Assembly: GCA_902651635.1 (NCBI GenBank)
Contig: CACRSC010000018.1
Span: forward strand, 491,019-555,018
DNA length: 64,000 bases
Direction: 5' to 3'
From: Mastigamoeba balamuthi
Taxonomy: Eukaryota; Evosea; Mastigamoebida; Mastigamoebidae
Shown piece by piece: positions 1 to 11,747 of this stretch. The notes below the pieces were generated by a model, which was not told the DNA's origin, ran no database searches, and worked only from the letters and a program-made list of their open reading frames with translations. A program made the position numbers and the translations under genes. The first letter of the stretch is position 1. Every line of letters starts with the position of its first letter.

Positions 1-75
1 TCTCGGCTTGTAGTGTCGCTTCTTGCGATCGCGAGAGGGTAGGAAGAGGGTAGGACAATTCGCTGTATTCACTGT

Positions 76-1523
76 TCACTGCTGGTTATCAGACCCGAAG
101 ACGGCCTGGCAGGTGCGGTCGAGGATGGCGATGGCATCCTCCACGTCCTCCTTCCTGAACACCAGCGGTGGACGGAAGCGGATCGAAGTGGTCCCGCAGC
201 TCATCAGGATCAGGCCCTCCTCCAGCGCCCTCTTCACGAAACGCCCGCGCACCTCGGGGGTCGGCAGCGTGGCCCCGATGAACAGCCCCCTGCCCCGCAC
301 CCGCGTGATCAGGGGCCACTTGGCCGACAGCTCCCGCAGCCGCCCCACCATCACCTCGCCCACCCGGGCGCTGTTGCCGATCAGGTCCTCCTCCTCCATG
401 ATCTCCAGGATCCTCTGGCCCCGCACAAAGTCCGTCAGGTTCCCTCCCCACGTCGAGTCGATCCGCCCAGACACCGCGAACACGTTGTCGGGCACCTCGT
501 CCACGCGACCCGTGCTCATGATCCCCGCCACCTGCGTCTTCTTCCCGAACGCCACGATGTCCGGCACCGCGTCGCTGCCAAAGTGCTCAAACGCCCAGCG
601 CTTCCCCGTCGTCCCGGCGCCCGTCTGGACCTCGTCGTAGATGAGCATCGCCTCCAGCTCGTCCGCCACGCGCCTGAGCCCCGCCAGGAACTCGCGACGC
701 CAGTGGACGTCTCCGCCCTCACCCTGGATGGGCTCCAAGATGATGGCGGCCACGTCCCCCCTGCTCTCCACGATCGCCCTCCGGACGTCTCCCAGAGCCC
801 GCGCCTCCTCAGTCGCCATCTCACCGTCGCCCAGCCCCTCGGATGTGCACGGGGGACCGCGGACAGCGAGCCACTCGAAGCGCGGGAACAGTGCGTACTT
901 GTGGACGGCGCTCTTAGTGGCCGACAAAGCGAATCCCGTTCTGCCGTGGAAGGCGTTGTCGAAGAAGACGACCTTCTTGCCGACCTCTCCGAGGCCCCGC
1001 GCCATGTTCTTCCTCACCTTCCAGTCCACCGCGCACTTGATCGCGTTGCCCACCGCGGGGCCCCCGCCGGCGATGAAGAAGAGGTGCACGAAGCCCTCGG
1101 GCACGAGGACACGCCTGAACGTGGCGACGAACTGGGCGAACTCGACGGTGTAGACGTCGGCGTTGGGGGGGTTGTGCTGGGCGGCCCGGAGGAGCTTCGC
1201 GGTGAAGGCGGGGTCGCTCATCTTGGGGTGGTTCTGGCCCAGCGCCCACGTGGCGAAGAACGAGAAGCCGTCGAGGATCCTGCGCCCCGACACCGCGTCC
1301 ACCAGCCACACCCCCTTGGACCTCTACGTGGCACGGGGAGGTGCGTTGTGAGGGGACAGTCTTCTCGCGCTCTTACTGTGGGAAGTCGTACGTCGAGGTC
1401 CAGAATGAACGGGTATCCGTCGGCATGCACGCCACAGCTGCTCAAGACCTTTCGCACCATGTCCGGCCGGATGCTGTCGACCTCCTCCTTGCTCATAGCA
1501 CGCGGGTTGTTGCAGTTCGCCAT
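76..1523 (-). CDS. lat: L-lysine 6-transaminase (lysine epsilon-aminotransferase)
   Basis: PLP-dependent class III aminotransferase that moves the epsilon-amino group of lysine to 2-oxoglutarate, giving 2-aminoadipate semialdehyde and glutamate. Two exons: 1523-1377 (starts MANCNN) and 1323-76, with a 53-nt GT-AG intron. The splice gives DLDVRLPT-RSKGVWLVDA, which restores the family's N-terminal strand. Visible landmarks are FFATWALGQNHP near the N-terminus, FDNAFHGRTGFALS, EPIQGEGGD, the YDEVQTG aspartate that contacts the PLP ring nitrogen, and VAFGKKTQ with the Schiff-base lysine. The length, about 464 codons, fits the family. The enzyme is best known from actinobacteria but also occurs in some protists including dictyostelids, so old transfer is possible. 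Other class III aminotransferases (ornithine, GABA) are less likely given FGKKTQ and the WALGQNHP start. Confidence 0.88.
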
Positions 1524-2467
1524 CGTTTCTAATGGGCAAGAATCGAAAGAAAGGGGCAATTGGAGGAAAAGCGCAAACGCCAGTCACGTTTGTTGAGGTG
1601 TGTGTGCGGGGAGGTTTTTAATGATGTGGGCGTGTAACCCGCTCGGATTTTCTCCGAGGTTGTGCACCTGCCGCGTCACCAGGTGCACCGTCGGAGAAAT
1701 TTCTCGCAGACGTTCGCTCCGAGCCCCGAGACGAGCCGAGTAAAGGAAGGTGAATGGGCAGTATTGCCGTCGGTGTCCTGATCGGCGCAACGATCAGAGC
1801 CCAGGGCGTGGCTTGGCCCGCACCACCCCACGCCGCCGTCCGGCTAGGCGACAGCTGCGCCAGGCCGGATAATTGCAGCGGATGTACACAGAGACGCTGT
1901 GAGTTAGCGTGGCCTCAAGTTTCTCGTCGCGGTGATTTCTGCCCAGACGGCCTGAAGACCGGGAAAGTTGTCAGAGAGCCGAGTTCCTAGGGCTAGTCCA
2001 GATAATGCTTCGCGGAACTGCTATTGTCAAGGGACTGCTCGAGGGATGGGGGGAGGGTGGATGTAAAGGAGTGGAAACGTTTTTTCTTGCCTGCTCGCGC
2101 TCCTCTTGGACCTCTCTGAGCGCCGTCCTCACAGAGGACTGTCTGGTGCGCAGCACCTCGGCCGTTCGTCGGGTATGGTTAGCCAGCATGGTTAGGGGAT
2201 ATCGGTCTTCGGGTTTCGGTCTCAGAATGGCAGAGTGCATATTCTCATGATCGCCGGTGATCAATGGAGCAGCGTAGAAGGTTGGTGGTTTGTCGTGACT
2301 CGGAGAGTCCACCATGCGTTCGTGCACTCGTCATCACGGATATTCGCATCCGGGACCAGACGGGGCTAGTTGGTTGCCAGCTGAGGCGGTCGTTCAAATC
2401 CAAGATAGATTTTATATCTAGATTCCTCGCGTGCAAAGATATTTATAGGCAAGGCAGGCGCGCACTG
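1524..2467. other. Divergent intergenic region
   Basis: This separates the start of the minus-strand aminotransferase from the plus-strand AP-5-like gene and presumably holds both promoters. I see no convincing coding exon. An AT-rich patch (about 2396-2452, with TTTTATATCT and GATATTTATAGG) lies just before the ATG at 2468 and could supply a TATA-like element. Confidence 0.5.
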
Positions 2468-5400
2468 ATGGCTGGCCCACCCGACTGGTCCCGTCTGGCC
2501 GCCGACCTGCGCTCGCTCCCCCAGCCCCAGCAGCAGCGCCCGTCGTTCTCCACCCTCGATGCCCTGCTCTCGCGCGTGGCCGCCGAGCGCTCCGACGACG
2601 CCGCCCTGCGCTCGTCTCTGCTGTCGCTTCTGCAGGAAAACGCGCTCGCGTTCATCGACGAGCCCGACAGGGCCAACAAGGCCCTCGCCGCGCTGACCGC
2701 CCTCATCGCCGCCCCCGCCGACATGTCGTCCCCCGCCTCCGCGCTTGTCAAGGCCCAGGTCGGCGCCCCCCCGTGGCCCCCCAGCGGCTGACGTCAACGC
2801 AGGCAATGGAGGCCTGCACGTCGATCGTGGTGGAGATGGACGCGGTGCGCACGCAGACGCACACGTTCGAGACGTTCGTGGCGATGCTGCTCGACGCCGC
2901 CGCAGACTCCGCGGGCGTCGCCTCGCGCGCCTCGCCGCTCTCGGACCGTGTCATCCGCTCAGCCGTTGCGTCGCCCGCGGATTCCCATATCTTGCTGATA
3001 TCTTGTTGGTATCTCGCCTCTCTCTCGTACCGCTGCAGGCATGCCAGTGCTTGCGGGAGCTCGAGGACATCTACCCGGGCTTGCTGTGCGAGGAGCTGCC
3101 CAGGATCTACGGGTGGGTGTGCAGCGAGAGGACGCAGGTGGCGCAGGAGTGCGGGGCTCTGCTGCTGACAGCGCTGCGCCACTCGGCGGCCCAGGCGATC
3201 GAGACGGGCCGCGTTCCCGTCGTCGAGGGGGTCGTGCGGAGCTCGCGCGCCTTCTGTGTGCCCCCGGCCATGTCGTACGGGCCCTCGCAGTGCATGGACC
3301 TCGGGGCAGAGGCCACACAGCTGTTTGCTCGCACGCCGGTGTTCGACCAGGCTGCCGGGGAGGTCCTCAAGGCTGTGGGGAAGCTCCTCACCGGCCTCGA
3401 GGACTGCAGCGAGCTGGGCGTCGCCAGCACCGTGGCGCTCCTCGAGCCCTTTGCGAGGGCCGGGATGCTGCCGCCCTCGGCGCTGCAGCCGCACCTCGAG
3501 GGGTTCGTCCACTGCGGCTCTCCGCTGCTGCTCTCGGTGGTCTCGCATCTCTCCATGAACGTGCGTTACCTTCGCACCGCCTGCGATGCTCGCGCCCTGA
3601 AGTGTTCTGCAGTTCCAGGACATATGGGCGCAGGACATTGAGGAGCTTCTGAGCCGCCTCTGCAGCGAGGCTTCCGACTTCCAGATGTGCGAATATTGGG
3701 TTTTTTTCTGTGCTTAACGCCCGCTCAGGCAGCCGCATTGGAGGGCATTGTCTATCTCTTGGATGTCTGCTCTCGCGGAGAAGAATGTGCGCCTGAGGCC
3801 GCGCGAGCCCCTGCTGCAGGGACGCCATGCCGCTGTTGCGCCTTCGGCGTTCGATCCCCTCGAGCTGAAGGAGGCCAGACTGTAAATTGTCCCCCAGCAA
3901 ACGGTTTGGCTGACCTCATGCAGGCGCTGCCTCACGCACTGTTTCGACGACGACAAGTACCAGCCGCCAGAGTAAGTGGAGGAGTTTTTGTTTCAGTTTT
4001 GATGCCCGTTAGGAACCTGCTCGACCTTCTGGTGTGCCTGGACGACTTCCGATCGTTTGAGAGCGGAGACAGGCAGACCGTCGTTGCTTTTGGCGTCCTT
4101 ATTTCGTGGATACGTTCTTTCCCAAAGCTGCACGCCAAGCTGTTCGGGTACTATACGAATTGTTCTTGCACGGTTCTCACTCGGCATTTGACAGCTTCGT
4201 TGTCGGAATTCTGAGGGATCACCCGCGGTTTCTGCCCAATGTGCTGCACCTCGTCGAGGCCATTCCGGCGGCCACTGCGACAGCCTTGCTGGAGTGCTTG
4301 TCCAGCACTCTGATCGCGAAGACGAAGCCTGAGAATCTGCCGCCTCTGCTCCCTCTGGTAAAGCGGGTTCTCTCGGATTCCCGCATCGACCCTGTTGTAA
4401 GCCATCTCTCTCTGGCGTGCCCCTTCACGTTCTCACGAACAACCAGGGCACCATTCTCTGCGTGAAAGAGCTCGTGCGTTGCACCAATCTGTGCAGTCTG
4501 GCCGACTGGGAAATCGGGGACACGATAGTGCTCATCTGTCGAGAGGCACTTCTGAGCCACTCGGTTTCTGTCCTGTTCAAGCCGCTTGGGGACCTTCTGT
4601 CGCTCCTGTCGGCCGAGTATGGAGACCTGGGTATGCGGATCAGAAGGCCGATTGTTTCTCATCTCTTGTATTACAGATATCCGCGATCGGGCCAACTTCT
4701 ACTTCAATCTTCTGACACACATTCCTGGAAAGCGGATCCGCGACATTCTGACGTGTGTCACCAACCAGTCCGAGCTCTCGGGTACTCCGGCAGGGTTCAT
4801 CTCCTGTTGACAGTTCTGTGCAGTCTCGCTGCTATCGCCGGGCACCCAGCCGCGCAAGGACAGAGCCCCCTTTGTGCCCTCCCTTCTCGAGTTCCGCAGG
4901 GTCCCCCCGAGCATCTTTCTGCCGCACGACCCAATCTCCCCCAAGGTGCGCTGTTCGTGCCAGAGCAGGCTCGTTCTTGGGTGGTTCACACGCGGGGGTG
5001 AGCAGGAAGCTGCCGAGGGAAGGTCGGAGGTCTGCGAGGCCAGCGCACTGCTGGCCGAATACAAGAAGCACTGCCTGTTTCAGGCGCCGTTGAAGGTCTG
5101 CGTTCCCGCACTGCTCCAGTTCCTCCCGAAGCCCGTGGGCCTGTGGCCGTCCTCGAGCAGCATGACACCGTCCCTTGCAGACGCCCAGAAGCCCGAGGCT
5201 CCCGACCGCCTCCTGGCCCCTGTCGTCGAGTTTACCGACTCGCCGCTGTACGAGCCCGTGGTGCCTGTCCAGGTGCCCTACCTCAGCCGCGGGACGGGCA
5301 CGGAGTATCCCTTCGTTCTCGAAGTCGAGCTCGAGTTTGTTCCGCGCGTGCCGCTGCCAGCGCAGTTTCCTAGCGTTGTCACGTTCAACGACCCCCAGGG

Positions 5401-5923
5401 CCGCACCATGCGCTCGAATATTGGCACGCTTCTGTTTGCTTTGTCCTCTATTTCTCACGTTGTTGTGCCCTTTTCAGATCCCGTTGCCGTGTGGTTCGAG
5501 GACCTGCTTCTGCCTCTGCCGCTCCCAGACACCGCGGCAGCTGGGACCCGGGCGTCGTGCGTCCTCTTTGACGCGTTGTGGGACCGCGTGCTGTCGCAGG
5601 ACGATCAGCAGGGGCTGATACTGAAGGAGCGCGTCAACCTCGCTGCACGGATGGCGGAGGATGCGGGAGGAGGCGAGTACGTGAAGCACTTGCCTGTGGC
5701 CCGCGAGCAGTTTGACCGCGTGGTCGAAAAGAGGCTGGCTCCCTACGTAGTTGCATCGTCCGACTCGGATGTAAGGGTAGCGTTTGCGTTGCCGCCCGCG
5801 TACCACCTGCTCGTGAAATTCGAGCACGCCGAGAGGGGCACAGTCACCGCCTTCATACGCACGGACTTCTGGCGCTGCTCCCTTTTCCTTGACGCCTTCT
5901 TTGCCAAGATGATGGAGGAATAG
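2468..5923 (+). CDS. AP-5 adaptor complex subunit beta-like protein (tentative)
   Basis: Multi-exon helical-repeat protein. Readable exons are about 2468-2758, 2803-2949, 3039-3560, 3613-3672, 3729-3881, 3924-3971, 4013-4031, 4073-4396, 4447-4630, 4677-4781, and 4824 to the stop at 5923 (with an intron 4946-5005 possible). Most introns are 41-60 nt. The frame closes across them, for example ELLSRLCSEASD, LRCLTHCFDDDKYQP, GDLLSLLSAEYGDL joining DIRDRANFYFNLLTHI, and a beta-rich C-terminus ending HLLVKFEHAERGTVTAFIRTDFW. The phrase D(I/V)RDRA-x-(F/L)Y-x-LL after a HEAT-like solenoid, with a C-terminal beta sandwich, matches my memory of AP5B1, a late-endosome adaptor subunit. The match is from memory of family style, not from an alignment. 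A beta subunit of another coat complex is the main alternative. Confidence 0.45.
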
Positions 5924-6026
5924 CTAAGGTCTGTTCTTTCGTGTTCAGCTATGTTCCTTTTCGGTTACTCAGAAAAAGTTGGCCCTGGTATGGTCCAAGT
6001 GGTGCCGATTTCACCAAATAAAAATT

Positions 6027-6098
6027 TGGTCCCGCTCAGATTCGAACTGAGATCAAGAGATCCAGAGTCTCCTATACTAACCCTTATACTACGGAACC
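6027..6098 (-). tRNA. tRNA-Gln (anticodon CTG)
   Basis: The complement folds as a 72-nt cloverleaf. The acceptor stem is GGTTCCG/CGGGACC with one G-T pair. The anticodon arm is GGAGA-CTCTGGA-TCTCT with CTG in the loop. The T arm is CTCAG-TTCGAAT-CTGAG with the canonical TTCGA, and the discriminator is A. No CCA is encoded and a T5 run follows the 3' end, a pol III terminator. There is no intron. It lies between the AP-5-like and BAH/MBD genes. Confidence 0.93.
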
Positions 6099-6250
6099 TC
6101 TCTTACAACTCCACAGTTGAAAATGCTGGTGTCTACAGAGGCTTAGCGGGTCGTCTCTCCCGCCCGATTTTTGAAAGAGGGTGTTTTAAATATCACCAGT
6201 TTTTGAGTTTTCTCTCTCTCGCGCTGCTGGCGAACGCGGTACCCCGGCTA

Positions 6251-7057
6251 ATGCAGTTCGTCGGCGAGCCCACGGAGACGCACTACCCGTCGGTGCGCCT
6301 CGCGTCGGGGCTCGTGGTGTCGGTCGGCGACTACGTGTACCTCGGGCCCCCGCGCTGGCGCATCGCCCGCCTGACGGCCCTCGTGCTGCTCTCCTCTGGC
6401 GCCCGCGTCGCGCGCTACGAGCGCGTCTACCACGCCCGCGACCTCGGCTTCCCCACGCTCTGCGCGCCGCACGTCGTCTTCCCGTCGCCCTCGGAGGTCT
6501 TTGACGTGCCGCTGGCCGACGTCACCGCCGGCTGCACCGTCACCAACGCGCGCGACATCGCGGACCTCAAGTCGTACGTCACGGGGGCCGGGGCCGAGGA
6601 CCGGTACGTGTGGGACCTCTCGTACGACGTCGCCACGCGGTCGCTGCGCCTGCCCGTCGACGTGCCGCAGGTCCGCCCGGGCATCGCGGCCGCGGCTGCC
6701 GCCATGGCCGAGCGGGCGCCGACGCCCGTCGCGCAGCCCCCGCAGCGCAGCGCCGGCAGCCCGGGCGCCGGCGGCCAGCAGGAGCCCTCGACGATGCCGT
6801 CGACGCTCAGCGAGGACGCGCTCACGCCGCGGCGCGACCCGGGCGTGGCGCTGCTGCTGACGCAGCAGCAGAGGGCGGCGATGGAGCTGATGCGCCAGCG
6901 CTTCGTGCCGCGCGCGCCGCAGGGGCCTGTGGCGGTGGCCCCCGCGCCGCAGCAGGCGGTCCCCCCGGCGGCGCTGCGTGGCACAGATGCCGCGGGCGTC
7001 ACGCCGCACAGCGCGTCGGTGCTGGCGCGCCAGCGCGCAGAGGCCCAGCGCTCGGCT

Positions 7058-7088
<31 letters not shown>

Positions 7089-7346
7089 CCGCTGGCAACC
7101 ACAGTGCGCACTCGCCGGCACAAAATGAATGATAGCTGCTATGACTCCGGCGCACCGACCAGCGACACCCCAGCAACAGCAGCAGCAACCGCAGCAGCAG
7201 ACCGTACAGCAGGGTCTCGAGCTCAAGCGCCAGATGCAGTCGATGACGGAGAAGATGCGCATGATACGCGTGCCCATGGCGGACGACGAGAGGCTTGACT
7301 CGAGGAAGAAGAGGCAGCGCCAGGAGCAGGCCGGTCACTCCACCTC

Positions 7347-7377
<31 letters not shown>

Positions 7378-8767
7378 TCCGCGTCCGCGTCCGCTTCCGA
7401 CCCAATGCTCCTGCCTGAGCCAGTCATCGACGTGGACGACGACGACCGCCAGGCCCCGCCGCCAGGGAAGCGCGCGGCGGTGTCTGCGGACGCGTCGACG
7501 CCTGTGGGGATTGTCTCCGCCGCTCAGCTTTCTGCCACGCCGGCGCGCAGGGGACGAGGCAGGCCTCCGAAGTCACAGCACCGCCTTGTTCCGCAGAGCA
7601 GCATCCTTAGCGTCTCGCAGGACAGCTCGTCGCCCGCACCGCTGTTGCGCACGGCCCGCACTCCAGCGAAGGCGATCGATGCAACGAAGCCGCCGTCGCT
7701 GACCAAGTCGATCAGCGGCAGCCCCGAGTTCACTGTAAAGCACGCCAGCCCCTCGCCGGCAGCGGCACACCAGGCAAAGCCCAGCGCTCCAGAGGCAGAG
7801 AAGCAGGCCAGCGAGACTCACCACAAGTCGCAGACGCAGCCCCAGCAGCCCCAGCCACCGCAACCCCGGCAGGCTGCCCCGGAGCCGAAGCAGACGACAG
7901 AGGTGGTGAAGCCGCAAGACCAGGCCCCTCAGCCGCCGAAGGCTTCACAGCCCTCGCAGACGCCGAAGGGCCCCATGCCATCTGCATCTGCGCCTTCGCC
8001 TGCCGAGTCACCCGCGAGGAAGCCGACTGACTGGAACGACGTCAGGAAGAAGCTTGCGGAACTGTGGGCTAAGACGCCTTCGGGCGGTCCGTCTGCGGGC
8101 AACTCGGGCGCCGACAAGACGCCGACGGACAAGACGCAAGGCAGGGATGCCGCCCAGAAGTCGCAGCCCATGCAGGTCGACAGCGAGCCTGCGAAGAAGC
8201 CGGCCACGAACATGACCAACAAGTCGAATAACGCCAGCCCGGCGCCGTCAAAGGTGTCTGTCGGCGCGGCCAAGACGACCGACAACGAGCCGCGCCCCGA
8301 GAGGAACGAGATCTTCATCAGCATCGACGATGACAAGCCGAGCGAGGATCCCGAGCACCCGCCGAAGGAGCCCTCGGTGACGCCGAAGAAGTCGCAGAAG
8401 AAGTCGCCGCTGTCGCACACGGACGTGAAGAAGAAGGCCAAGAACGGGCACACCAAGGAGCATGCGCGCCCCAGCGCCCCGGGGGCGATGGAGGGGCCCA
8501 TGGTGGACGACGAGTCCTCGGCGTCGTCATCGTCGGACTCGGATGTGGAGGAGACGACCAAGCTGCCTCCTGGCTGGCGGCACGTCAAGCAGCCGCGCCG
8601 TGGCGAGCCTGGAGCCTTTGACAACTTCTGGTACAGCCCCAAGGGACTGCGCTGCAGGACGGTGCGTCACACTCCTGGCCGCTTGTGCCCCCTCTGACGC
8701 CCTGTCTGATGCGCAGCTGGCGGAGGTCTTCCAGCACCACCAAATTCACGGCAAACAGAAAAAGTAG
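6251..8767 (+). CDS. BAH domain / AT-hook / methyl-CpG-binding domain chromatin protein
   Basis: Probable nuclear chromatin reader. The exons 6251-7103, 7163-8661 and 8717-8767 close in one frame (about 800 aa). The N-terminal 130 residues look like a BAH domain: LVVSVGDYVYLGP, then RIARL, an ERVYHARDLG segment and a late GCTV. Next come a poly-Gln/Ala/Pro linker and an AT-hook core (GRGRPPK near 7550), then a long Lys/Ser/Pro-rich region with several KKS motifs. At the C-terminus LPPGWRHVKQ...FDNFWYSPKGLRCRT followed by AEVFQHHQIHG matches the MBD pattern PPGW-x(n)-YYSP-x-GKKFRS. The second splice joins the last two MBD pieces. The start is the first ATG after an acceptor-like CAG, so an upstream exon cannot be excluded. 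I infer that it recognises methylated DNA and nucleosomes. The key arginine pattern of MBDs is only partly visible, so methyl-CpG selectivity is not certain. Confidence 0.7.
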
Positions 8768-9529
8768 AGCCTCTCGCGTCCAGCGACGACACGCACAATC
8801 CCTCAGTCTCTCGCGCATCCATCCGGCACAACTCCAGCAAATCCAACTACGCAAAACGAAACAAAACTCCGCCTCTCGTGGGATGTGAGTCAGAGCCCTT
8901 CCCCTTCGCACACAGCCGCGCGCCGTTGGCAGCGTGGCGTGATCGCGGGCGGGGGCGAACAAGCCGTGACTAAATTGAGTAATCTAGAACGCTGCTCGAT
9001 GAGAATCTATTCCTCGTTTGGTGCACTGCTGCCGAATAAGGGCCAGTGGCTTTGAGCGTGAATTCGACGCTTTCTTCTATGTCAGATTCGCTTCTCTGGC
9101 TCCGGTCCCGCTGTAGCGCATAGCGGGGGGGCGTGTTCCATGGCTCACGATGGCCAAATCAGGCATCCATAGTTCAAAGTGAAACCCGGTGACCCTTGTC
9201 CAACAAATCCTGGCCGCCCGAAGGCCCAGGGGTTGGCTGGCCCCCGACGCGGCGGGACAGGCCCGGCTCCCGAGAGCAGCCGGCCCGCTCTGGCGGAGGG
9301 GGGGGAGGGGGGGACAGAAATAACACTCCAGGCAGCACCGCACAGAAATCTCCCAAATGACACAGATGTGCAGAACACGCACCCCCCGAGCAAACTGCCG
9401 AATCGCAAAACCCTCTTGTCTTCTTATTTCCGTGAGTGGGTGACTCCGCCCCTTCCCCCGCCTCTGTTCTCGCCGTCGGACCGCGCGCGCGCACACCCGC
9501 CACCCGCCAAACACCACCCGCGATACCCA
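8768..9529. other. Intergenic region
   Basis: About 760 nt with no supported coding exon. It includes GC-poor stretches near 8970-9010 and a G-run near 9296-9313. A promoter for the gene starting at 9530 is expected here but no clear TATA element is visible. Confidence 0.4.
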
Positions 9530-11747
9530 ATGCTCAGCGTGGACGCCGAGTGCGACTGGTCGCCGCATCGCTCGCATCGCGCGCACAAATCGCGCGCCGC
9601 GAGCAGCAGCGGCAGCAGCAGCGCGCTGCGCCACCGGCACTCGAGCGGCTCGTCGTCGTCGCCGTCGCACAAGCACGCGGCGTCGGCGAGGGCGTGCTCC
9701 GAGGGCAAGGAGGAGCGCGCGCACAGCCACCGGCACCACAGGTCCTCCAAGCGCGAGAGCGGCGAGGGGCGCGCAGAGGGCCGGAGCCCGCAGGCGGAGG
9801 AGGCCAAGGCCAAGGCCAAGCCGCGCAGGAGGTGCGCGGCGGACGACCCGCGCTTCTGGACGTTCCCGCTGCCGCCGACGCTGACGGTCTCGTCCCCAGC
9901 GCAGGTTAGTTTAATTTCTTCCCACATCAGTACTGTGCAACACAAATTGTTCACCGCTAACACGAACCCACCCACCCCGCACCCTCTCTCTCTCCCTCCG
10001 TCCGCAGGCCGCCGCCACAACGGTGGAGACAAGCGACATACACACCATAGTGAGTGCCCTTCAACCCCGCCACGTGCTCCAGAGGGCTCCTTTTTTGGTT
10101 TGGGGGACTGTGCACAGCACCCCTGTGTATGTTTCTTGCTGCGTGGGGGGTTTGCGGCAGTTGTTATTCACACTGCGGGGTTACTGCGCACAGTTGAGAA
10201 ATGGGACAGTCGAGGTCTTCAGCCACACGGAGCGCAGCGACGGGCTCCCCGAGAAGTCGCCCAAACTGCTCGCGGACCACCAGCCCCGCACTCCTTCGTG
10301 CGTTTGCTCATTTCTCGAATTACCGCCCCCTGTTATGCTGGGGTGGCGCCCGCACTGATATTTCCCACGTGTCCGCAGCCACGTGGGCACAACCGCCACC
10401 AAGAAACACCGCGCGCTCAGCACCGACACTGTGCTGCCCAAGTGCGACCAGCCCTCCGCCCTCTGCCCGTCCCCCCGTCTCTGTCCCTGGGCTGGCCACT
10501 TTTTCTCCCCCCTGGCCGCCCGCATTTCCCTGCAACTGTCTGCGAAAAAACCGACAATGCGACGGGCTCGAGCTGACCACCGCCCCCTTCTCCCCCAGGG
10601 CCGACGCTGAGTACCAGAAGGTGCTCGAGAAGCTCGCCAGGCACGCGAACAAGCACCGCTCGAGCCGGTCGGGCTCGTCGCCGTCGGCGGCCGGCAGCCC
10701 CGCGGTGTCGCCGGTGCCCTCGCCGATACCCATCGGGCGGGCCGCCTGCGCGCGCATGTCCTGCTCGCACAGCGCCCTGCCCGCCGTCTCCCCCGTGGCC
10801 CTGGCGCCGCGCGCGTGCCTGCGGCCGCCGCCCCTGGCGCTGACGCCGCTGTCGCCCAGCGCGCTGGCCTCGCCGCCCATACCCCCGCACGCGGTCTCGC
10901 CGCTGCCGGGCATGTTCTCCGCCGTGCCGCGCTCGCCGATGATGACGTCGACGTCGACGTCGGCGCGGATGCGCTCGCCCAGCGTCTCGGGCAGCCCGCT
11001 TCTGTCGAGGTTCGCTCTTTGCCGCTGCCTGGCCGCAAACGGGAAAATGCGGCGTGCGATGCGTTTCGGCCCGTGCGGCTTTTGGGGGGACACGCGCGGA
11101 CGGGTCTCGTGCGGGTTCGAAAATAACGGGTGGGCATCTGTAACTGTCTACTTTTCTCAACACGCAACGCGGTGTTTTTGGACTCGACCGTTGACGTCGT
11201 CGCGTGTGTGTGCGGGATGAGCAGCCTGGACGACATCGAGGAGGAGATACTCCGGATCACGCAGCGCGCCATGGAGATCCGGCGCGCCTACGAGCAGCCA
11301 CGCGCACCCGGTGAGCCCCCTGCCAACGCCTGCCCTCTGTTGGCCCCGTGGTGCTGCTGCGCAGACAGGAAGAGGGGGGGAGGGAGGAAAACGGCACGTG
11401 TGGGATCACAGTCTGACCCAGAGGGAATCCGAAACAGAGCCTGGGCCGCTGCAGATGCTGTTCGGGGCGCGAGTGGGCAAGCAGCTCGAGGCGGACGAGG
11501 TCTCGCAGCACCCGTTGAAGCCCCGCGTGCGCAACCCGTCTCGGCGTCGGCGGTCGAGCAGCAACTCCAAGGCCGAGCCCGCGTCCCCTGTCGTCACCCC
11601 GAGATCGCTGTGAGTTCCCCCCACCCCATTTTCCCCTTGCCTTCTCCCCCCGGCGCTCTTGTTTGCTGATGGCATCTGCGCAGGGGTAGCCCCGACAGGG
11701 AGAAGTACGTGCTCATCACAGGGCAGAACTCGGCGTTCAGGCGCTGA
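9530..11747 (+). CDS. Uncharacterised Ser/His/Pro-rich protein
   Basis: Not recognised. Eight exons can be placed: 9530-9904, 10008-10049, 10194-10297, 10379-10441, 10599-11009, 11225-11310, 11438-11609 and 11684-11747. They sum to 1,317 nt, 438 aa, in one frame. The N-terminus has alternating His/Ser/Arg runs, then a small ordered-looking piece (FWTFPLPPTLTVS). The middle has LRNGTVEVFSHTERSDGLPEKSP, a short helix (AEYQKVLEKLARHANKH) and a long Ser-Pro region full of proline-directed phosphosite-like SP dipeptides. The C-terminus has an acidic helix LDDIEEEILRITQRAMEIRRAYEQ, then basic RRRRSSSN, ending ITGQNSAFRR. The SP and basic content suggest a regulated nuclear or cytoskeletal protein, but that is only compositional inference. 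The small exons 2 and 4 are the least certain. Confidence 0.5.

Noticed and set aside
5951-6250. Upstream extension of the BAH protein frame
   Set aside because: The frame runs through the tRNA-Gln gene on the other strand, so it is unlikely to be coding. The ATG at 6251 is preferred.
6248-7123. 291-codon minus-strand frame rich in Arg/Leu
   Set aside because: It is antisense to the BAH region and to the CAG repeats encoding poly-Gln; no domain features.
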